Assembly: GCA_033850885.1 (NCBI GenBank)
Contig: JAWWPG010000046.1
Location: 62,001 to 126,000, forward strand
From: JAWWPG01 sp033850885
Lineage (GTDB): Bacteria; Actinomycetota; Actinomycetes; Propionibacteriales; Nocardioidaceae
DNA length: 64,000 nucleotides
Direction of reading: 5' to 3'
The notes under the pieces are model-generated. The model was not told the DNA's origin. It did not search any database and saw only the letters and a program-made list of their open reading frames with translations. Shown here in pieces: positions 24,745 to 33,278 of the stretch. The first letter of the stretch is position 1, and each line of letters opens with the position of its first letter. A program made the position numbers and the translations under genes.

Positions 24745-25125
24745 CTAAGGCGCCGGCACCAGCAACGGCTGTCCGACGCGGATCGAACCGGCGTCGGGCA
24801 GCGAGTTGAGCGCCTCGATCTGGGCGACTATCGGCCGTGGGTCCGAGCCGGCCGACATCGTGCGAGCGATGTCCCAGACGGTCTCGCCGGGTGTCACCAC
24901 GATCGTCGAGGTCTGCTGGTGATGCACCACGCTGGTGGAGACTGCAGGGTCCCCGCGCATGGCGAACAAGAACATGACCGCGACAGCCACGGTCAGCGCG
25001 ACCACGAGGCGGCCGCGTCGGGTGAGGCGGACGACGCGGTCGGGCCCGTGGGGCGGCCTTGTCGCCGTCCCGCGGTCGGGCCTTGTCGCCGTCGGGACAT
25101 GGACGCTGTGGGTGGAGCTGCTCAT
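24745..25125 (-). CDS. LysM-domain membrane protein, probable SOS cell-division inhibitor
   Basis: A 126-residue protein: a basic cytoplasmic N-terminus, one transmembrane helix (about 38-57, GRLVVALTVAVAVMFLFA) and an extracytoplasmic LysM domain (about 74-124, VVTPGETVWDIARTM ... IRVGQPLLVP). This architecture, gene size and position divergent from lexA match YneA of Bacillus, DivS of corynebacteria and Rv2719c/ChiZ of mycobacteria, which delay division during the SOS response. RBS AGGGAGG decides the ATG at 25125 over a longer reading. SOS-like boxes lie about 105-135 bp upstream. Division arrest is inferred from family and context. Confidence 0.85.
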   Translation of the reverse strand: MSSSTHSVHVPTATRPDRGTATRPPHGPDRVVRLTRRGRLVVALTVAVAVMFLFAMRGDPAVSTSVVHHQQTSTIVVTPGETVWDIARTMSAGSDPRPIVAQIEALNSLPDAGSIRVGQPLLVPAP

Positions 25126-25229
25126 CGGGAACCTCCCTGGACGGAAGTCGGCCGCACCTGGGCCGTCTTGAATGGTGTGGTGTCGGTCCACGCCCTATCT
25201 GGTGCCGCCGACAGAATCCGGACGCGATA

Positions 25230-25261
25230 TCGAATACACGTTCGATCGAACATATGAGCGA
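25230..25261. promoter_or_regulatory. Tandem SOS-box-like sites for the LysM gene
   Basis: TCGAATACACGTTCGA (25230-25245) is directly followed by TCGAACATATGAGCGA (25246-25261). The first is close to the actinobacterial LexA box (CGAAC-4-GTTCG type); the second has one perfect half. They lie upstream of the divergently transcribed LysM gene. Confidence 0.65.
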
Positions 25262-25323
25262 GCGTAACACCATCCACAGACAAGAACCCAGCCCCCGAAG
25301 CCCGCCCGGAGAGACACGCCGCT

Positions 25324-25339
25324 TCGAACAGGTGTTTGA
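25324..25339. promoter_or_regulatory. SOS box (LexA operator) of lexA
   Basis: TCGAACAGGTGTTTGA matches the actinobacterial LexA box TCGAAC-4-GTTYGA. It overlaps the -35 of the lexA promoter, so LexA represses its own gene. Confidence 0.9.
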
Positions 25340-25364
25340 AACTGTCTGTCTCGAGGTCTAGCGT
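25336..25364 (+). promoter_or_regulatory. lexA promoter
   Basis: TTGAAA (25336-25341) and TAGCGT (25359-25364) are spaced by 17 bases; the -35 overlaps the SOS box. The leader to the start codon is about 115 bases and contains a short tandem repeat. Confidence 0.6.
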
Positions 25365-25377
25365 CTGTAGCGGACCA

Positions 25378-25424
25378 AGATCAGCCCGGGACAGCCCCAG
25401 ATCAGCCCGAGACAGCCCGAGACA
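25378..25424 (+). repeat. Short tandem repeat in the lexA leader
   Basis: AGATCAGCCCGGGACAGCCCC (21 bases, 25378-25398) is followed by AGATCAGCCCGAGACAGCCC (25399-25418) and a partial third GAGACA. It lies in the transcribed leader of lexA between promoter and RBS. A slippage product or a weak RNA structure; no known role. Confidence 0.6.
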
Positions 25425-25487
25425 TGCGGTGCTACTGCCTCGAGCCATCGTCAGATGACCCGCACACGCATTCCGAAGGTGAGGCAG

Positions 25488-26189
25488 ATGGCCAAGACTC
25501 AACCCACCACCGCCGTTCGCGAGCTACCGGACGGACCCCCCGACGCATCCGGACTGACGCCTCGGCAGCGTCGCGTGCTGGCGGTGATCCGGGACTCAGT
25601 GCTGACCCGCGGCTACCCGCCCAGCATGCGAGAGATCGGCCACTCGGTCGGACTCACCAGCACGTCCTCCGTCGCCCACCAGCTGCGCGTGCTCGAGGGC
25701 AAGGGATTCATTCGTCGCGACCTCAACAGACCCCGCGCCCTCGAGGTGCTGCTTCCCGACTCCGACCTGCAGCCGAGCGGCGCCGACGAGACCGGCGTCG
25801 GTGATGCCTTCCCGGCCGCGGTCATGGTGCCGGTTGTCGGTCGGATCGCCGCCGGTGGGCCCATCCTCGCCGAGGAGAGAGTCGAGGAGATGTTCCCGCT
25901 GCCGAAGCAGCTCGTCGGCGAAGGGACGTTGTTCCTCCTCGAGGTCACCGGTGAGTCGATGATCGAGGCAGCGATCTGTGACCACGACTACGTCGTCGTC
26001 CGGCAGCAGGCGACCGCCGAGAACGGCGAGATCGTCGCCGCCATGATCGACGGTGAGGCGACCGTGAAGACGCTTCAGAGGAAGGGCGGGAAGGTCTGGC
26101 TGCTCCCCCACAACCCGGCGTTCGAGCCCATCGACGGCACCAACGCCACGATCCTCGGCAAGGTGGTCACGGTGCTGCGCCGGGTCTGA
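25488..26189 (+). CDS. lexA: SOS-response repressor LexA
   Basis: A 233-residue repressor/protease. The winged-helix N-domain (LTPRQRRVLAVIRDSV ... PPSMREIGHSVGLTSTSSV) binds SOS boxes. The self-cleavage bond is Ala122-Gly123 in GRIAAGGPI, and the Ser/Lys dyad is Ser157 (GESM) and Lys194 (TVKTL). Activated RecA triggers cleavage. The ATG at 25488 has RBS AAGGTGAGG; an in-frame ATG 11 codons upstream is less likely. Its SOS box and promoter are at 25324-25364, and recA at the other side of the window also carries one. Confidence 0.97.
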   Translation: MAKTQPTTAVRELPDGPPDASGLTPRQRRVLAVIRDSVLTRGYPPSMREIGHSVGLTSTSSVAHQLRVLEGKGFIRRDLNRPRALEVLLPDSDLQPSGADETGVGDAFPAAVMVPVVGRIAAGGPILAEERVEEMFPLPKQLVGEGTLFLLEVTGESMIEAAICDHDYVVVRQQATAENGEIVAAMIDGEATVKTLQRKGGKVWLLPHNPAFEPIDGTNATILGKVVTVLRRV

Positions 26190-26274
26190 GGGAAGTGACC
26201 GCGGTCATCCGCGCCGCGCGCCGGAGGTCGTGACGTTCGAGGCGACCCATCCGACTCGGGGCGGCGCGACGCGA

Positions 26275-28365
26275 TCATGCGGCGGACGTCGCCAGCCGCT
26301 GGAGAGCCGCCCTGGCGACCGTTCCGTCGTAGGTCACCCACATCGGCGGCAACGAGGCCCGCAGGAACGTCGAGTAGCGAGCCGTGGCCAGCCGAGGGTC
26401 CAGCACCGCGACCACACCCCGGTCCCGCTTGGTACGGATCAGTCGGCCGGTGCCCTGAGCCAGCAGCAGCGCGGCATGGGTGGCCGAGACGGCCATGAAC
26501 CCGTTGCCGCCTGCTCGATCGGCGGCGACCGCCCGCGCTGACATCAACGGGTCGTCAGGCCGGGGGAACGGGATCCGGTCGATGATCACCAGCCGGCAGG
26601 TGTCGCCGGGGACGTCGAGGCCCTGCCACAGCGACAGCGTCCCGAACAGGCTCACGGCAGGGTTGGCGACGAACTCAGCCTGCAGGTGCGACAGCTGGCC
26701 GTCCCCCTGACACAGGATCGGCAGATGCGGCACGACCTGGCGCAACGCCTCCGCCGCCGCCTCCGCGGCGCGTCGAGAGGAGAACAGGCCGAGCGTGCGG
26801 CCCTGGCCGGCCTCCACCAGCCGTTGGATCTCATCGAGCTGGGCCTGCCCGATGCCGTCTCGTCCCGGCGGTGGGAGGGCTCGCGCGACATACAGGATCC
26901 CCTGCCTCGGGTAGTCGAAAGGGGAACCGACGTCGATCCCTCGCCAGGGCAGCACCTGCGCAGCTGCTGCCCCGGTCTTCGTCAGGGAGTCCGGGTCCGG
27001 GTGCCGATTCGGGTTGTCTTCGATGCCTCGGCCGCTTGGGTCCGGGTTCGGCTGCGCCAGCGCGCCACGGAGGCCTGCGGTTGACGCCTCGTCGACCCGC
27101 TCGGAGGGCTTGAGCCCGATCGAGGTCGCGAGGGCGGTGAAGTCACCGCCGAGCTTGAGCGTTGCCGACGTGCAGATCACCGTCTTGTCGGTGAGCAGCT
27201 TGTCGCGCAGCTGGCCCCACACCTGCAGCGGCGCAACGCACAGCTGGTTGCCTCCGCGTGCCGGGTCGCGCTCGGAGAGCCAGACGACGTCGTCCGAGCG
27301 GTTGAGCGCCAGCCGCTCGGCGATCTTGCGGACGTCGTCGACCATCCCGCGGGCCTGCTGCCGGGCAGCGTCACCCTCGGCGTCGGCTGCCTCCTTGGGA
27401 AAGCCGCCCATCGTCGCCCGTGCCGCGTCCCGCACCGTCGCAAGCCCCATCGCAACGCCGTCCGGAAGCACGTCGATCCGCCCGGGCTGCACGTCGTCGA
27501 GGGCGGCCCGCAGCGCGTCCACCGCGTCGCCGAGGTCATGAGGGGCGGCCCCTTCCACGAAGTTGCCGGCCCGCCGCGCTGCGCGCTCCACGAACGGAAG
27601 CGACAGCTCGTCCGTCTCGGCCTGGGTCACCCGGGCGACCAGCTCGTGCGCCTCGTCGACGACCACGACGTCGTACTCCGGAATCATCGGGACGCCCTCG
27701 ATGGCGTCGATCGCGAGCAACGAATGGTTCGTGACGACGAGCGACGAGCGCATCGCCCGGTCACGGGCCCGTTCTGCGAAACACTCGACGCCATAGGGAC
27801 ACTTCGCCGCGCCGAGGCACTCGCGGTGGTTCACGGAGACCTGGCGCCACACCCGCTCCGCATGCGACGGCGCGCTGTCCCGGTCGCCCGTGCCGCCGGC
27901 CTTGGACTCCTTCTCGGCCCAGGTCCGCAGCCGGAGCACCTCTGCGCCGACGCTTCCCTCGGGAAGGTCGACGAGCGTCCCCTGGTCGTCGGGGACCCCG
28001 TCACGGATCCGGTGCAGGCACGCATAGTTGCTCCGGCCCTTGAGCACGGCGTACGACGGGCGGGCACCCATCACCTCCCTCGCGGCCTCCAGCAGGGCAG
28101 GGATGTCGCGTTCGACGAGCTGGTGCTGCAGTGCCAGGGTCGCCGTGGCGACGACCACCCGGTCGTCGTGAAGCAGCGCCGGGACGAGATAGGCCAGCGA
28201 CTTGCCGGTCCCGGTGCCGGCCTGCACGAGCAGGTGCTCTCCGGACTCCATCGCCTCCCGCACCGCTACGGCCATCTCGACCTGCCCCGGCCGGTCCTCG
28301 CCGCCCACGGCGTCGACGGCGGCATGCAGCACCGCCTCGACGGTCGGTTCGGCGGGCGTGGTCAC
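26275..28365 (-). CDS. DinG-like ATP-dependent DNA helicase (XPD family, iron-sulfur)
   Basis: A 696-residue SF2 helicase. Walker A is QAGTGTGKS (Gly/Lys at 49-56), motif II is DEAH (237-240), and four cysteines (116, 183, 189, 195; CLGAAKCPYGVECF) are placed as in the XPD/DinG 4Fe-4S cluster. Motif VI is QGTGRLIRTKRDRG. The family unwinds DNA with 5'-3' polarity and resolves R-loops or replication blocks. It is convergent with lexA and downstream of hflX and a small membrane gene. I see no SOS box before it, unlike E. coli dinG. Confidence 0.94.
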   Translation of the reverse strand: MTTPAEPTVEAVLHAAVDAVGGEDRPGQVEMAVAVREAMESGEHLLVQAGTGTGKSLAYLVPALLHDDRVVVATATLALQHQLVERDIPALLEAAREVMGARPSYAVLKGRSNYACLHRIRDGVPDDQGTLVDLPEGSVGAEVLRLRTWAEKESKAGGTGDRDSAPSHAERVWRQVSVNHRECLGAAKCPYGVECFAERARDRAMRSSLVVTNHSLLAIDAIEGVPMIPEYDVVVVDEAHELVARVTQAETDELSLPFVERAARRAGNFVEGAAPHDLGDAVDALRAALDDVQPGRIDVLPDGVAMGLATVRDAARATMGGFPKEAADAEGDAARQQARGMVDDVRKIAERLALNRSDDVVWLSERDPARGGNQLCVAPLQVWGQLRDKLLTDKTVICTSATLKLGGDFTALATSIGLKPSERVDEASTAGLRGALAQPNPDPSGRGIEDNPNRHPDPDSLTKTGAAAAQVLPWRGIDVGSPFDYPRQGILYVARALPPPGRDGIGQAQLDEIQRLVEAGQGRTLGLFSSRRAAEAAAEALRQVVPHLPILCQGDGQLSHLQAEFVANPAVSLFGTLSLWQGLDVPGDTCRLVIIDRIPFPRPDDPLMSARAVAADRAGGNGFMAVSATHAALLLAQGTGRLIRTKRDRGVVAVLDPRLATARYSTFLRASLPPMWVTYDGTVARAALQRLATSAA

Positions 28366-28462
28366 CGATCGAGGCTATCCCGACCTGCGCCGGCGGCTCG
28401 CCTGGCTCTCCACAGGATCCCTGCGCTCCGGACCACGTCGCAAATCAGGTGCGGCAGCAGGT

Positions 28463-28702
28463 TCAGCCGGTGAGCTCGGCCCGAAGGGTCAGGACGAAGG
28501 AGAGCACGACGGCGACCAGGATCAGCCAGGCCACGACGCGGTGCGAGGCTTTCCTCGAGCTGAGCGACCCCGCGAAGGCGAGCCAGGCTCCCTCGGGCAC
28601 GTTCCGGTCGAGGCCCATGGACTGCGCGTCCATCGGGACGCCAGGCAGGCTGTGCAGGTACGCCGCCAGCTGGTCCTCGTCGTCCTCGTCCTCGTCGTAC
28701 AT
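28463..28702 (-). CDS. Small acidic membrane protein of unknown function
   Basis: A 79-residue protein with a very acidic start (MYDEDEDDEDQLAAYL), a middle region with SMGLDRNVPEGAWLAF, and one C-terminal transmembrane helix (RVVAWLILVAVVLSFVLTL). It lies 26 bp after hflX and about 100 bp before dinG on the same strand, so it is probably in their operon. Similar small acidic one-helix proteins occur beside hflX in actinobacteria, but I do not recognise a named family. Confidence 0.7.
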   Translation of the reverse strand: MYDEDEDDEDQLAAYLHSLPGVPMDAQSMGLDRNVPEGAWLAFAGSLSSRKASHRVVAWLILVAVVLSFVLTLRAELTG

Positions 28703-28728
28703 TCCGTCATGGTACGACGACGGCCGGC

Positions 28729-30252
28729 TCAGTCGCGGGTATGTGCCGCCGCGAACTCGCGGAGCTCGCCAGCCAGGTTCGGGTTCACCCGGGCATGAAC
28801 CTGTGACCCCACATCGAGATGCTCGAGCGAGAGCACCTCACCCTCCTGATGGATCCTGCTGACCAGGTCTCCGCGGGAGTAGGGCAGCAGCACCTCGATC
28901 TCGACGCTCGGCCGCGGCAGGTCGCGCTCGATCGCCCCGAGCAGGTCCTCGATGCCGGCTCCGGTACGCGCCGACGCCACGACCGAGTGCGGCTCGTGGG
29001 CGGTGAGTCTGGCGATCACCAGGGGGTCGGCCGCGTCGACCTTGTTGATCACGATCAGCTCGGGCACGCTGTCGGCGCCGATCTCGGCAAGCACCTCGCG
29101 CACCGCCGCGATCTGCCCCTCGGGGTCGGGGTGGGACCCGTCGACGACGTGCAGCACCAGGTCGGTGTCGGCGACCTCCTCCAGCGTCGACCGGAAAGCC
29201 TCGACGAGCTGGTGCGGCAGGTGGCGGACGAAGCCGACGGTGTCGGAGAGGGTGTATACCCTCCCGTCGCTCGTGGTGGTGCGCCGCGTGGTCGGGTCCA
29301 GGGTCGCGAACAACGCGTCCTCGACGAGGACCGCCGACCCGGTCAGCCGGTTGAGCAGCGACGACTTACCGGCGTTGGTGTAGCCGGTGATCGCGACCGC
29401 GGGCACCTGCCGGCGTACCCGCTCGGCCTTCTTCGTCACCCGTGCGGTCTGCATGTGCTCCAGCTCGCGGCGCAGCTTGGCCATCCTCGCCGAGATGCGG
29501 CGACGGTCGGTCTCGAGCTTCGTCTCGCCGGGGCCGCGGCCACCGATCCCGCCCCCCCGCGAGCCGACCCGCCCGCCGGCCTGCCGGGACAGGTTCCCGC
29601 CCCAGCCACGAAGCCGTTGCTTGCCGTACTCGAGCTGGGCGAGCTCCACCTGCGCCTTGCCCTCCTTGGAGCGCGCATGCTGGGCGAAGATGTCGAGGAT
29701 GAGCGCGGTCCGGTCCACGACCTTGACCTTCACGCGGTCCTCTAAGTTGCGCAGCTGTGAGGGGCTCAGCTCCCCGTCACAGATCACCGTGTCGGCGCCG
29801 GTGTCGGCGACCACCATCGTCAGGTGCTGGACCTTGCCGGGTCCGATGTAGGTGGCCGGGTCGGGTTTCTGTCGGCGCTGTGACAGCGCGTCGAGCACCT
29901 GTGAGCCGGCGGTCTCGGCGAGCAGCTTGAGCTCGACCAGGGAGTTGTCCGCCTCCTCCTGGGTGCCCTCGCTCCACACGCTCACGAGGACGACCCGCTC
30001 CAGCCTCAGCTGCCGGTACTCGACCTCGGAGACGTCCTCGAGCTCGGTCGACAGTCCGGCGACGCGGCGGAGCGCGTTTCGCTCCTCCAGCTCGTAGTCT
30101 CCCTGACCGAAGACATCCTCGCCGTCGCCGCCCCAGTCATCCCAGGTTTCGGCGGGCCCCGTCTGGAGGTCGATGTCACTGTCGGTGGAGAGCTGCGACG
30201 CTGCTGCGGGCTCGAAGCCGGGCTGGTCGGCGTACGGGAAGTTCGCTGTCAT
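28729..30252 (-). CDS. hflX: Ribosome-associated GTPase HflX
   Basis: A 507-residue GTPase that splits stalled or stressed ribosomes. N-terminal HflX domain includes ATYIGPGKVQHL and CDGELSPSQLRNLE; a Gly/Arg-rich linker (SRGGGIGGRGPGETKLETDRR) and coiled coil precede the G domain. G-motifs: GYTNAGKSS (290-298), DTVGF (337-341), NKVD (403-406). The N-terminus carries an extra acidic segment of about 60 residues, usual in actinobacteria. The ATG at 30252 is chosen where the acidic domain begins; the longer in-frame opening is not supported. It is divergent from the hemerythrin gene. Confidence 0.95.
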   Translation of the reverse strand: MTANFPYADQPGFEPAAASQLSTDSDIDLQTGPAETWDDWGGDGEDVFGQGDYELEERNALRRVAGLSTELEDVSEVEYRQLRLERVVLVSVWSEGTQEEADNSLVELKLLAETAGSQVLDALSQRRQKPDPATYIGPGKVQHLTMVVADTGADTVICDGELSPSQLRNLEDRVKVKVVDRTALILDIFAQHARSKEGKAQVELAQLEYGKQRLRGWGGNLSRQAGGRVGSRGGGIGGRGPGETKLETDRRRISARMAKLRRELEHMQTARVTKKAERVRRQVPAVAITGYTNAGKSSLLNRLTGSAVLVEDALFATLDPTTRRTTTSDGRVYTLSDTVGFVRHLPHQLVEAFRSTLEEVADTDLVLHVVDGSHPDPEGQIAAVREVLAEIGADSVPELIVINKVDAADPLVIARLTAHEPHSVVASARTGAGIEDLLGAIERDLPRPSVEIEVLLPYSRGDLVSRIHQEGEVLSLEHLDVGSQVHARVNPNLAGELREFAAAHTRD

Positions 30253-30457
30253 CTTGGATCCACTGTACGTCGGCGGCCCGTGCCGCCTCGACGCCTTTTC
30301 CTCGGCTGGCTCGCCGGTGGACGCGCCCGTCGGCGCGACCAGGTCTTCGAGACGGCCGCCATGCCCGCAAGCAGGACCACGATCTCGAGCCCTGAGTACA
30401 CGATGCGGTTCACGGGTATGAGGAACGTCCGCCCGTCCGCTGCGCCGAGGAGAACCC

Positions 30458-30958
30458 GTGTCCACCGATGCCATCGTGATGCTCAAACAGGACCACCAGC
30501 AGATTCGCCGGCTGTTCCGCGAGTTCGAACGGACCAGCGAGAGCGCACAGGTGAAACAAGGCAAGATCGTGGACCGGATCCTCGAGCTGCTGACCATCCA
30601 TACCTATATCGAGAACGAAGGCATGTACCCCCGGGTCCGCGCACTGCTGCCGGACCTCGAGGACGACGTCCTCGAGTCCTACGAGGAGCACCACGTCGCG
30701 GACGTGCTGTGCATGGAGCTGTCCACCATGTCGCCGGAGGACGAGCGTTTCACGGCCAAGACCACCGTGCTCATCGAGAATGTCCGCCACCACATGGAGG
30801 AGGAGGAACAGGACTGGTTCCCGAAGGTGCGCGAAGGTCTGGGGCGCAACCAGCTCAAGGAGCTCGGTGCCGAGATGCTCCGGCTGCGGGAGCGCGCTCC
30901 TCGCCGTCCCAGCCAGCCGAGCGCCCTGAAGAAGGCGATCGACGCCCTCGTCAAGTAG
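30458..30958 (+). CDS. Hemerythrin HHE-domain protein
   Basis: A 166-residue four-helix protein with the hemerythrin-like ligand set: His13 (QDHQQI), His48 and Glu52 (IHTYIENEG), His79 (EEHHV) and His112/Glu116 (HHMEEEEQD). It probably binds a di-iron centre that senses or scavenges oxygen, nitric oxide or related species in the cytoplasm. A GTG start with GAGGAGAA RBS is used. It sits alone, divergent from hflX and convergent with dapF 6 bp away. The C-terminal 30 residues are basic and probably disordered. Confidence 0.92.
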   Translation: MSTDAIVMLKQDHQQIRRLFREFERTSESAQVKQGKIVDRILELLTIHTYIENEGMYPRVRALLPDLEDDVLESYEEHHVADVLCMELSTMSPEDERFTAKTTVLIENVRHHMEEEEQDWFPKVREGLGRNQLKELGAEMLRLRERAPRRPSQPSALKKAIDALVK

Positions 30959-30964
30959 CGGACG

Positions 30965-31768
30965 CTAACCGGTCCAGACGCCGTCCGCCACGATCACCGC
31001 CGGACCCTTGAGATGAAGGTGGTCGTCCTCCCCGCGCGTCACGGTGAGCGTCCCGCCCGGGACGTCGACCCGGTACGTCGTACCGGGCTCGCCGGAGCGG
31101 TGCTCGGCAGCGGCCACCACCGCACACGCACCGGTGCCGCACGACTGTGTCTCCCCCACCCCGCGTTCGAAGACCCGGAAAGCCAGGGCACGGGTGCCTC
31201 GGCGGACGACGAACTCGACATTGACCCCGTCGGGGAAGTCAGCGGTGTCATAGCCGGGCGCTGCCTGCAGGGCGCCGGCGTCGGCCAGCGACTCGACGAA
31301 CACCACCGCGTGGGGGTTGCCCATGTCGACGGATATCGCGTCCAGGACCAGCCCGTCGACGGCCACCTTCACCGGGAGGCCGACCTGGGGACGTCCCATG
31401 TCCACGCTGACCTCGCCGTCGTCGCAGAACTCGACGCTCTTGATCCCGTCGCGTGTGTCCACGGCAAGCGGGCGAGCGGGGTCGATGAGACCGGCGTCGG
31501 CCAGATAGCGGGCGAACACCCGGATCCCGTTCCCACACGTCTGCGAGACGGTGCCGTCGGCGTTCCGGTAGTCCATGAACCAGTCCGCTCCGCCGTCGAC
31601 GTCGCCGCGCAGCACCCGCAGCACACCGTCGGCGCCGATGCCGGAGCGCCGGTCGCAGACCTGCCGGACCAGGGCAGGGTCGAGGTCACCGTGAGTCGTG
31701 CCGTCGGGATCGGGCAACACGACGAAGTCGTTGCGGGTGCCGTGACCCTTGACGAACGGGAACCTCAC
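30965..31768 (-). CDS. dapF: Diaminopimelate epimerase
   Basis: A 267-residue cofactor-independent epimerase converting LL- to meso-diaminopimelate for lysine and peptidoglycan. Catalytic cysteines are Cys78 (SQTCGNGIR) and Cys210 (QSCGTGACA); other landmarks are MDYRNADGT and MGNPHAVVFV. The GTG start overlaps the miaA stop as GTGA, so the two are translationally coupled. miaA-dapF pairing is common in actinobacteria. Confidence 0.97.
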   Translation of the reverse strand: MRFPFVKGHGTRNDFVVLPDPDGTTHGDLDPALVRQVCDRRSGIGADGVLRVLRGDVDGGADWFMDYRNADGTVSQTCGNGIRVFARYLADAGLIDPARPLAVDTRDGIKSVEFCDDGEVSVDMGRPQVGLPVKVAVDGLVLDAISVDMGNPHAVVFVESLADAGALQAAPGYDTADFPDGVNVEFVVRRGTRALAFRVFERGVGETQSCGTGACAVVAAAEHRSGEPGTTYRVDVPGGTLTVTRGEDDHLHLKGPAVIVADGVWTG

Positions 31769-32691
31769 GCCTCGAATCGTACGGCGTCCACCACGCGGTC
31801 CAGCAGATCTGCGGCCCCGAACGGCAGCCAACGGATCCGAGGGTCCCGTCGGAACCAGGAGTCCTGCCGCCGCGCGAACCGCCGGGTCCGCAGCACGGTG
31901 TCCTCCAGGGCCTGCTCCTCGCCGATCTCTCCGGCGAGGAAGGCAAGTACCTGCCGGTAGCCGAGGGCCCGGCTCGCGGTGCGCCCCTCCCGCAGCCCGG
32001 CTCGTTCGAGGCGGCGGACCTCCGCCACGAATCCAGCGGCCCACATCCGGCGTACCCGCTCGTCGATCCGACTGTCGAGGATGTCGTGCGGTATGTCGAT
32101 GCCCACCTGGACGACCCGGTCGAAGGCGTAGACGTGCTGAGGGAGCGACGCCTGGAACGGGCGACCGGTGATCTCGATGACCTCCAGGGCGCGCACGACT
32201 CGACGGCCGTTGGTGGGCAGGATGTGCTGGGCGGCGACCGGGTCGACAGCGGCCAGCAGGCCATGGAGAGCCGGCGCACCGATGGCCGCGAGCCGACTCT
32301 CGAGCCGGGAACGAATGACGGCGTCGGTCCCCGGGAACTCGAACTCGTCGAGAACGGCCCGCAGGTACAGCGCCGAGCCACCGACGAGCACCGGGACGAC
32401 ACCGCGGTCCCGGCAGTCCCCGATCGCCTCCCGCGCCCAACCCTGGAACTCGGCAACCGTCGAGGGCTCGCCGACGTCGAGCATGTCGAGCACATGATGG
32501 GGCACCCCGCGCCGCTCCTGCGGCGCAAGCTTGGCGGTGCCGATGTCCATGCCGCGGTAGACCTGCATCGAGTCCGCGTTGACGACCTCGCCGCCGATGG
32601 CGAGTGCCAGGTCGACCGCCAGGCCGCTCTTGCCGGCCGCCGTCGGACCTATGACCGCCACTACCGGCGGCGCGATCTCACCGGCGGTCAT
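31765..32691 (-). CDS. miaA: tRNA dimethylallyltransferase MiaA
   Basis: A 308-residue enzyme that adds a dimethylallyl group to A37 of tRNAs reading UNN codons. P-loop GPTAAGKSG (15-23), NADSMQVYRGMDIGTAK and PHHVLDMLDV are the family signatures; SRALGYRQVLAFLAGEI and RTRRFARRQDSWFRRD lie near the C-terminus. The ATG at 32691 gives a normal N-terminus; longer in-frame readings are not supported. Its product is the substrate of MiaB, encoded 3 kb upstream on the same strand. Confidence 0.96.
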   Translation of the reverse strand: MTAGEIAPPVVAVIGPTAAGKSGLAVDLALAIGGEVVNADSMQVYRGMDIGTAKLAPQERRGVPHHVLDMLDVGEPSTVAEFQGWAREAIGDCRDRGVVPVLVGGSALYLRAVLDEFEFPGTDAVIRSRLESRLAAIGAPALHGLLAAVDPVAAQHILPTNGRRVVRALEVIEITGRPFQASLPQHVYAFDRVVQVGIDIPHDILDSRIDERVRRMWAAGFVAEVRRLERAGLREGRTASRALGYRQVLAFLAGEIGEEQALEDTVLRTRRFARRQDSWFRRDPRIRWLPFGAADLLDRVVDAVRFEA

Positions 32692-32876
32692 CAGGTCCGG
32701 TGGCTGCGGCGTAGCTGGTTGCCACCATCGGTCCCTCCGGTCGGTCGTGGCCGAGTGGCACGACCTTATGACGCCCGCGATCCTGCCGCCGCGACCGGCG
32801 CGCGAGACGCGTCCGCTGTCGATAAGGTAACGGTGTCGTACGCTGCACAACCACAGCATCGGCTTGAGGAGAAGCA

Positions 32877-33155
32877 ATGGGATTCCTGGACAAGCTCAAG
32901 ACCACGGCCAGCCAGGCGAAGGACAAGGCCGTCGAGGCGGTCGACGAACACGCTCCGCAGATCAAGGGCGGCATCGGCAAGGCCGGTGACTTTGTGGACA
33001 AGAAGACCAAGGGCAAGTACTCCGACAAGATCGCCAAGGGCACCCAGCAGGCGACTGCGGCCGTCGACAAGATCAAGGCCGAGGAGCACAAGTCACCGCC
33101 GCCTCCGCCGCCACCGCCCCCGCCGGGCGGCCCTGGCCACACCCCCGCCCCCTGA
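32877..33155 (+). CDS. Small Lys/Ala-rich protein, MT0933/Rv0909-like antitoxin family
   Basis: A 92-residue protein: MGFLDKLKTTASQAKDKAVE, then AGDFVDKKTKGKYSDKIAKG, an amphipathic Lys/Ala/Asp helix, and a C-terminal run of about ten prolines. The pattern F-x-D-x-x-T-x-G-K-Y-x-D-K-I is the MT0933_antitox (PF14013) signature as I recall it. RBS GAGGAGAA is good. No toxin gene is adjacent, so a toxin-antitoxin role is doubtful. Divergent from miaA. Confidence 0.8.
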   Translation: MGFLDKLKTTASQAKDKAVEAVDEHAPQIKGGIGKAGDFVDKKTKGKYSDKIAKGTQQATAAVDKIKAEEHKSPPPPPPPPPPGGPGHTPAP

Positions 33156-33278
33156 CCCGGATTCGCGAGTGGTACGGAACGGTTCGGCTGCTTGTTCGCG
33201 CGCGGGCCAGCCGTTCGGTTCCTTAGCATCTCAAAGAGCTGGCCGCCGTTAGCGTCCGTCGCCGACGTCAGTACGTCG

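Noticed and set aside
26196..26207. TGACCGCGGTCA palindrome as an operator
   Set aside because: It lies between the convergent lexA and dinG genes, is only 12 bp, and is more likely chance or part of a weak 3' hairpin.
32877..33155. Toxin-antitoxin pair
   Set aside because: The small protein resembles the MT0933 antitoxin family, but neither neighbour is a toxin-like gene.
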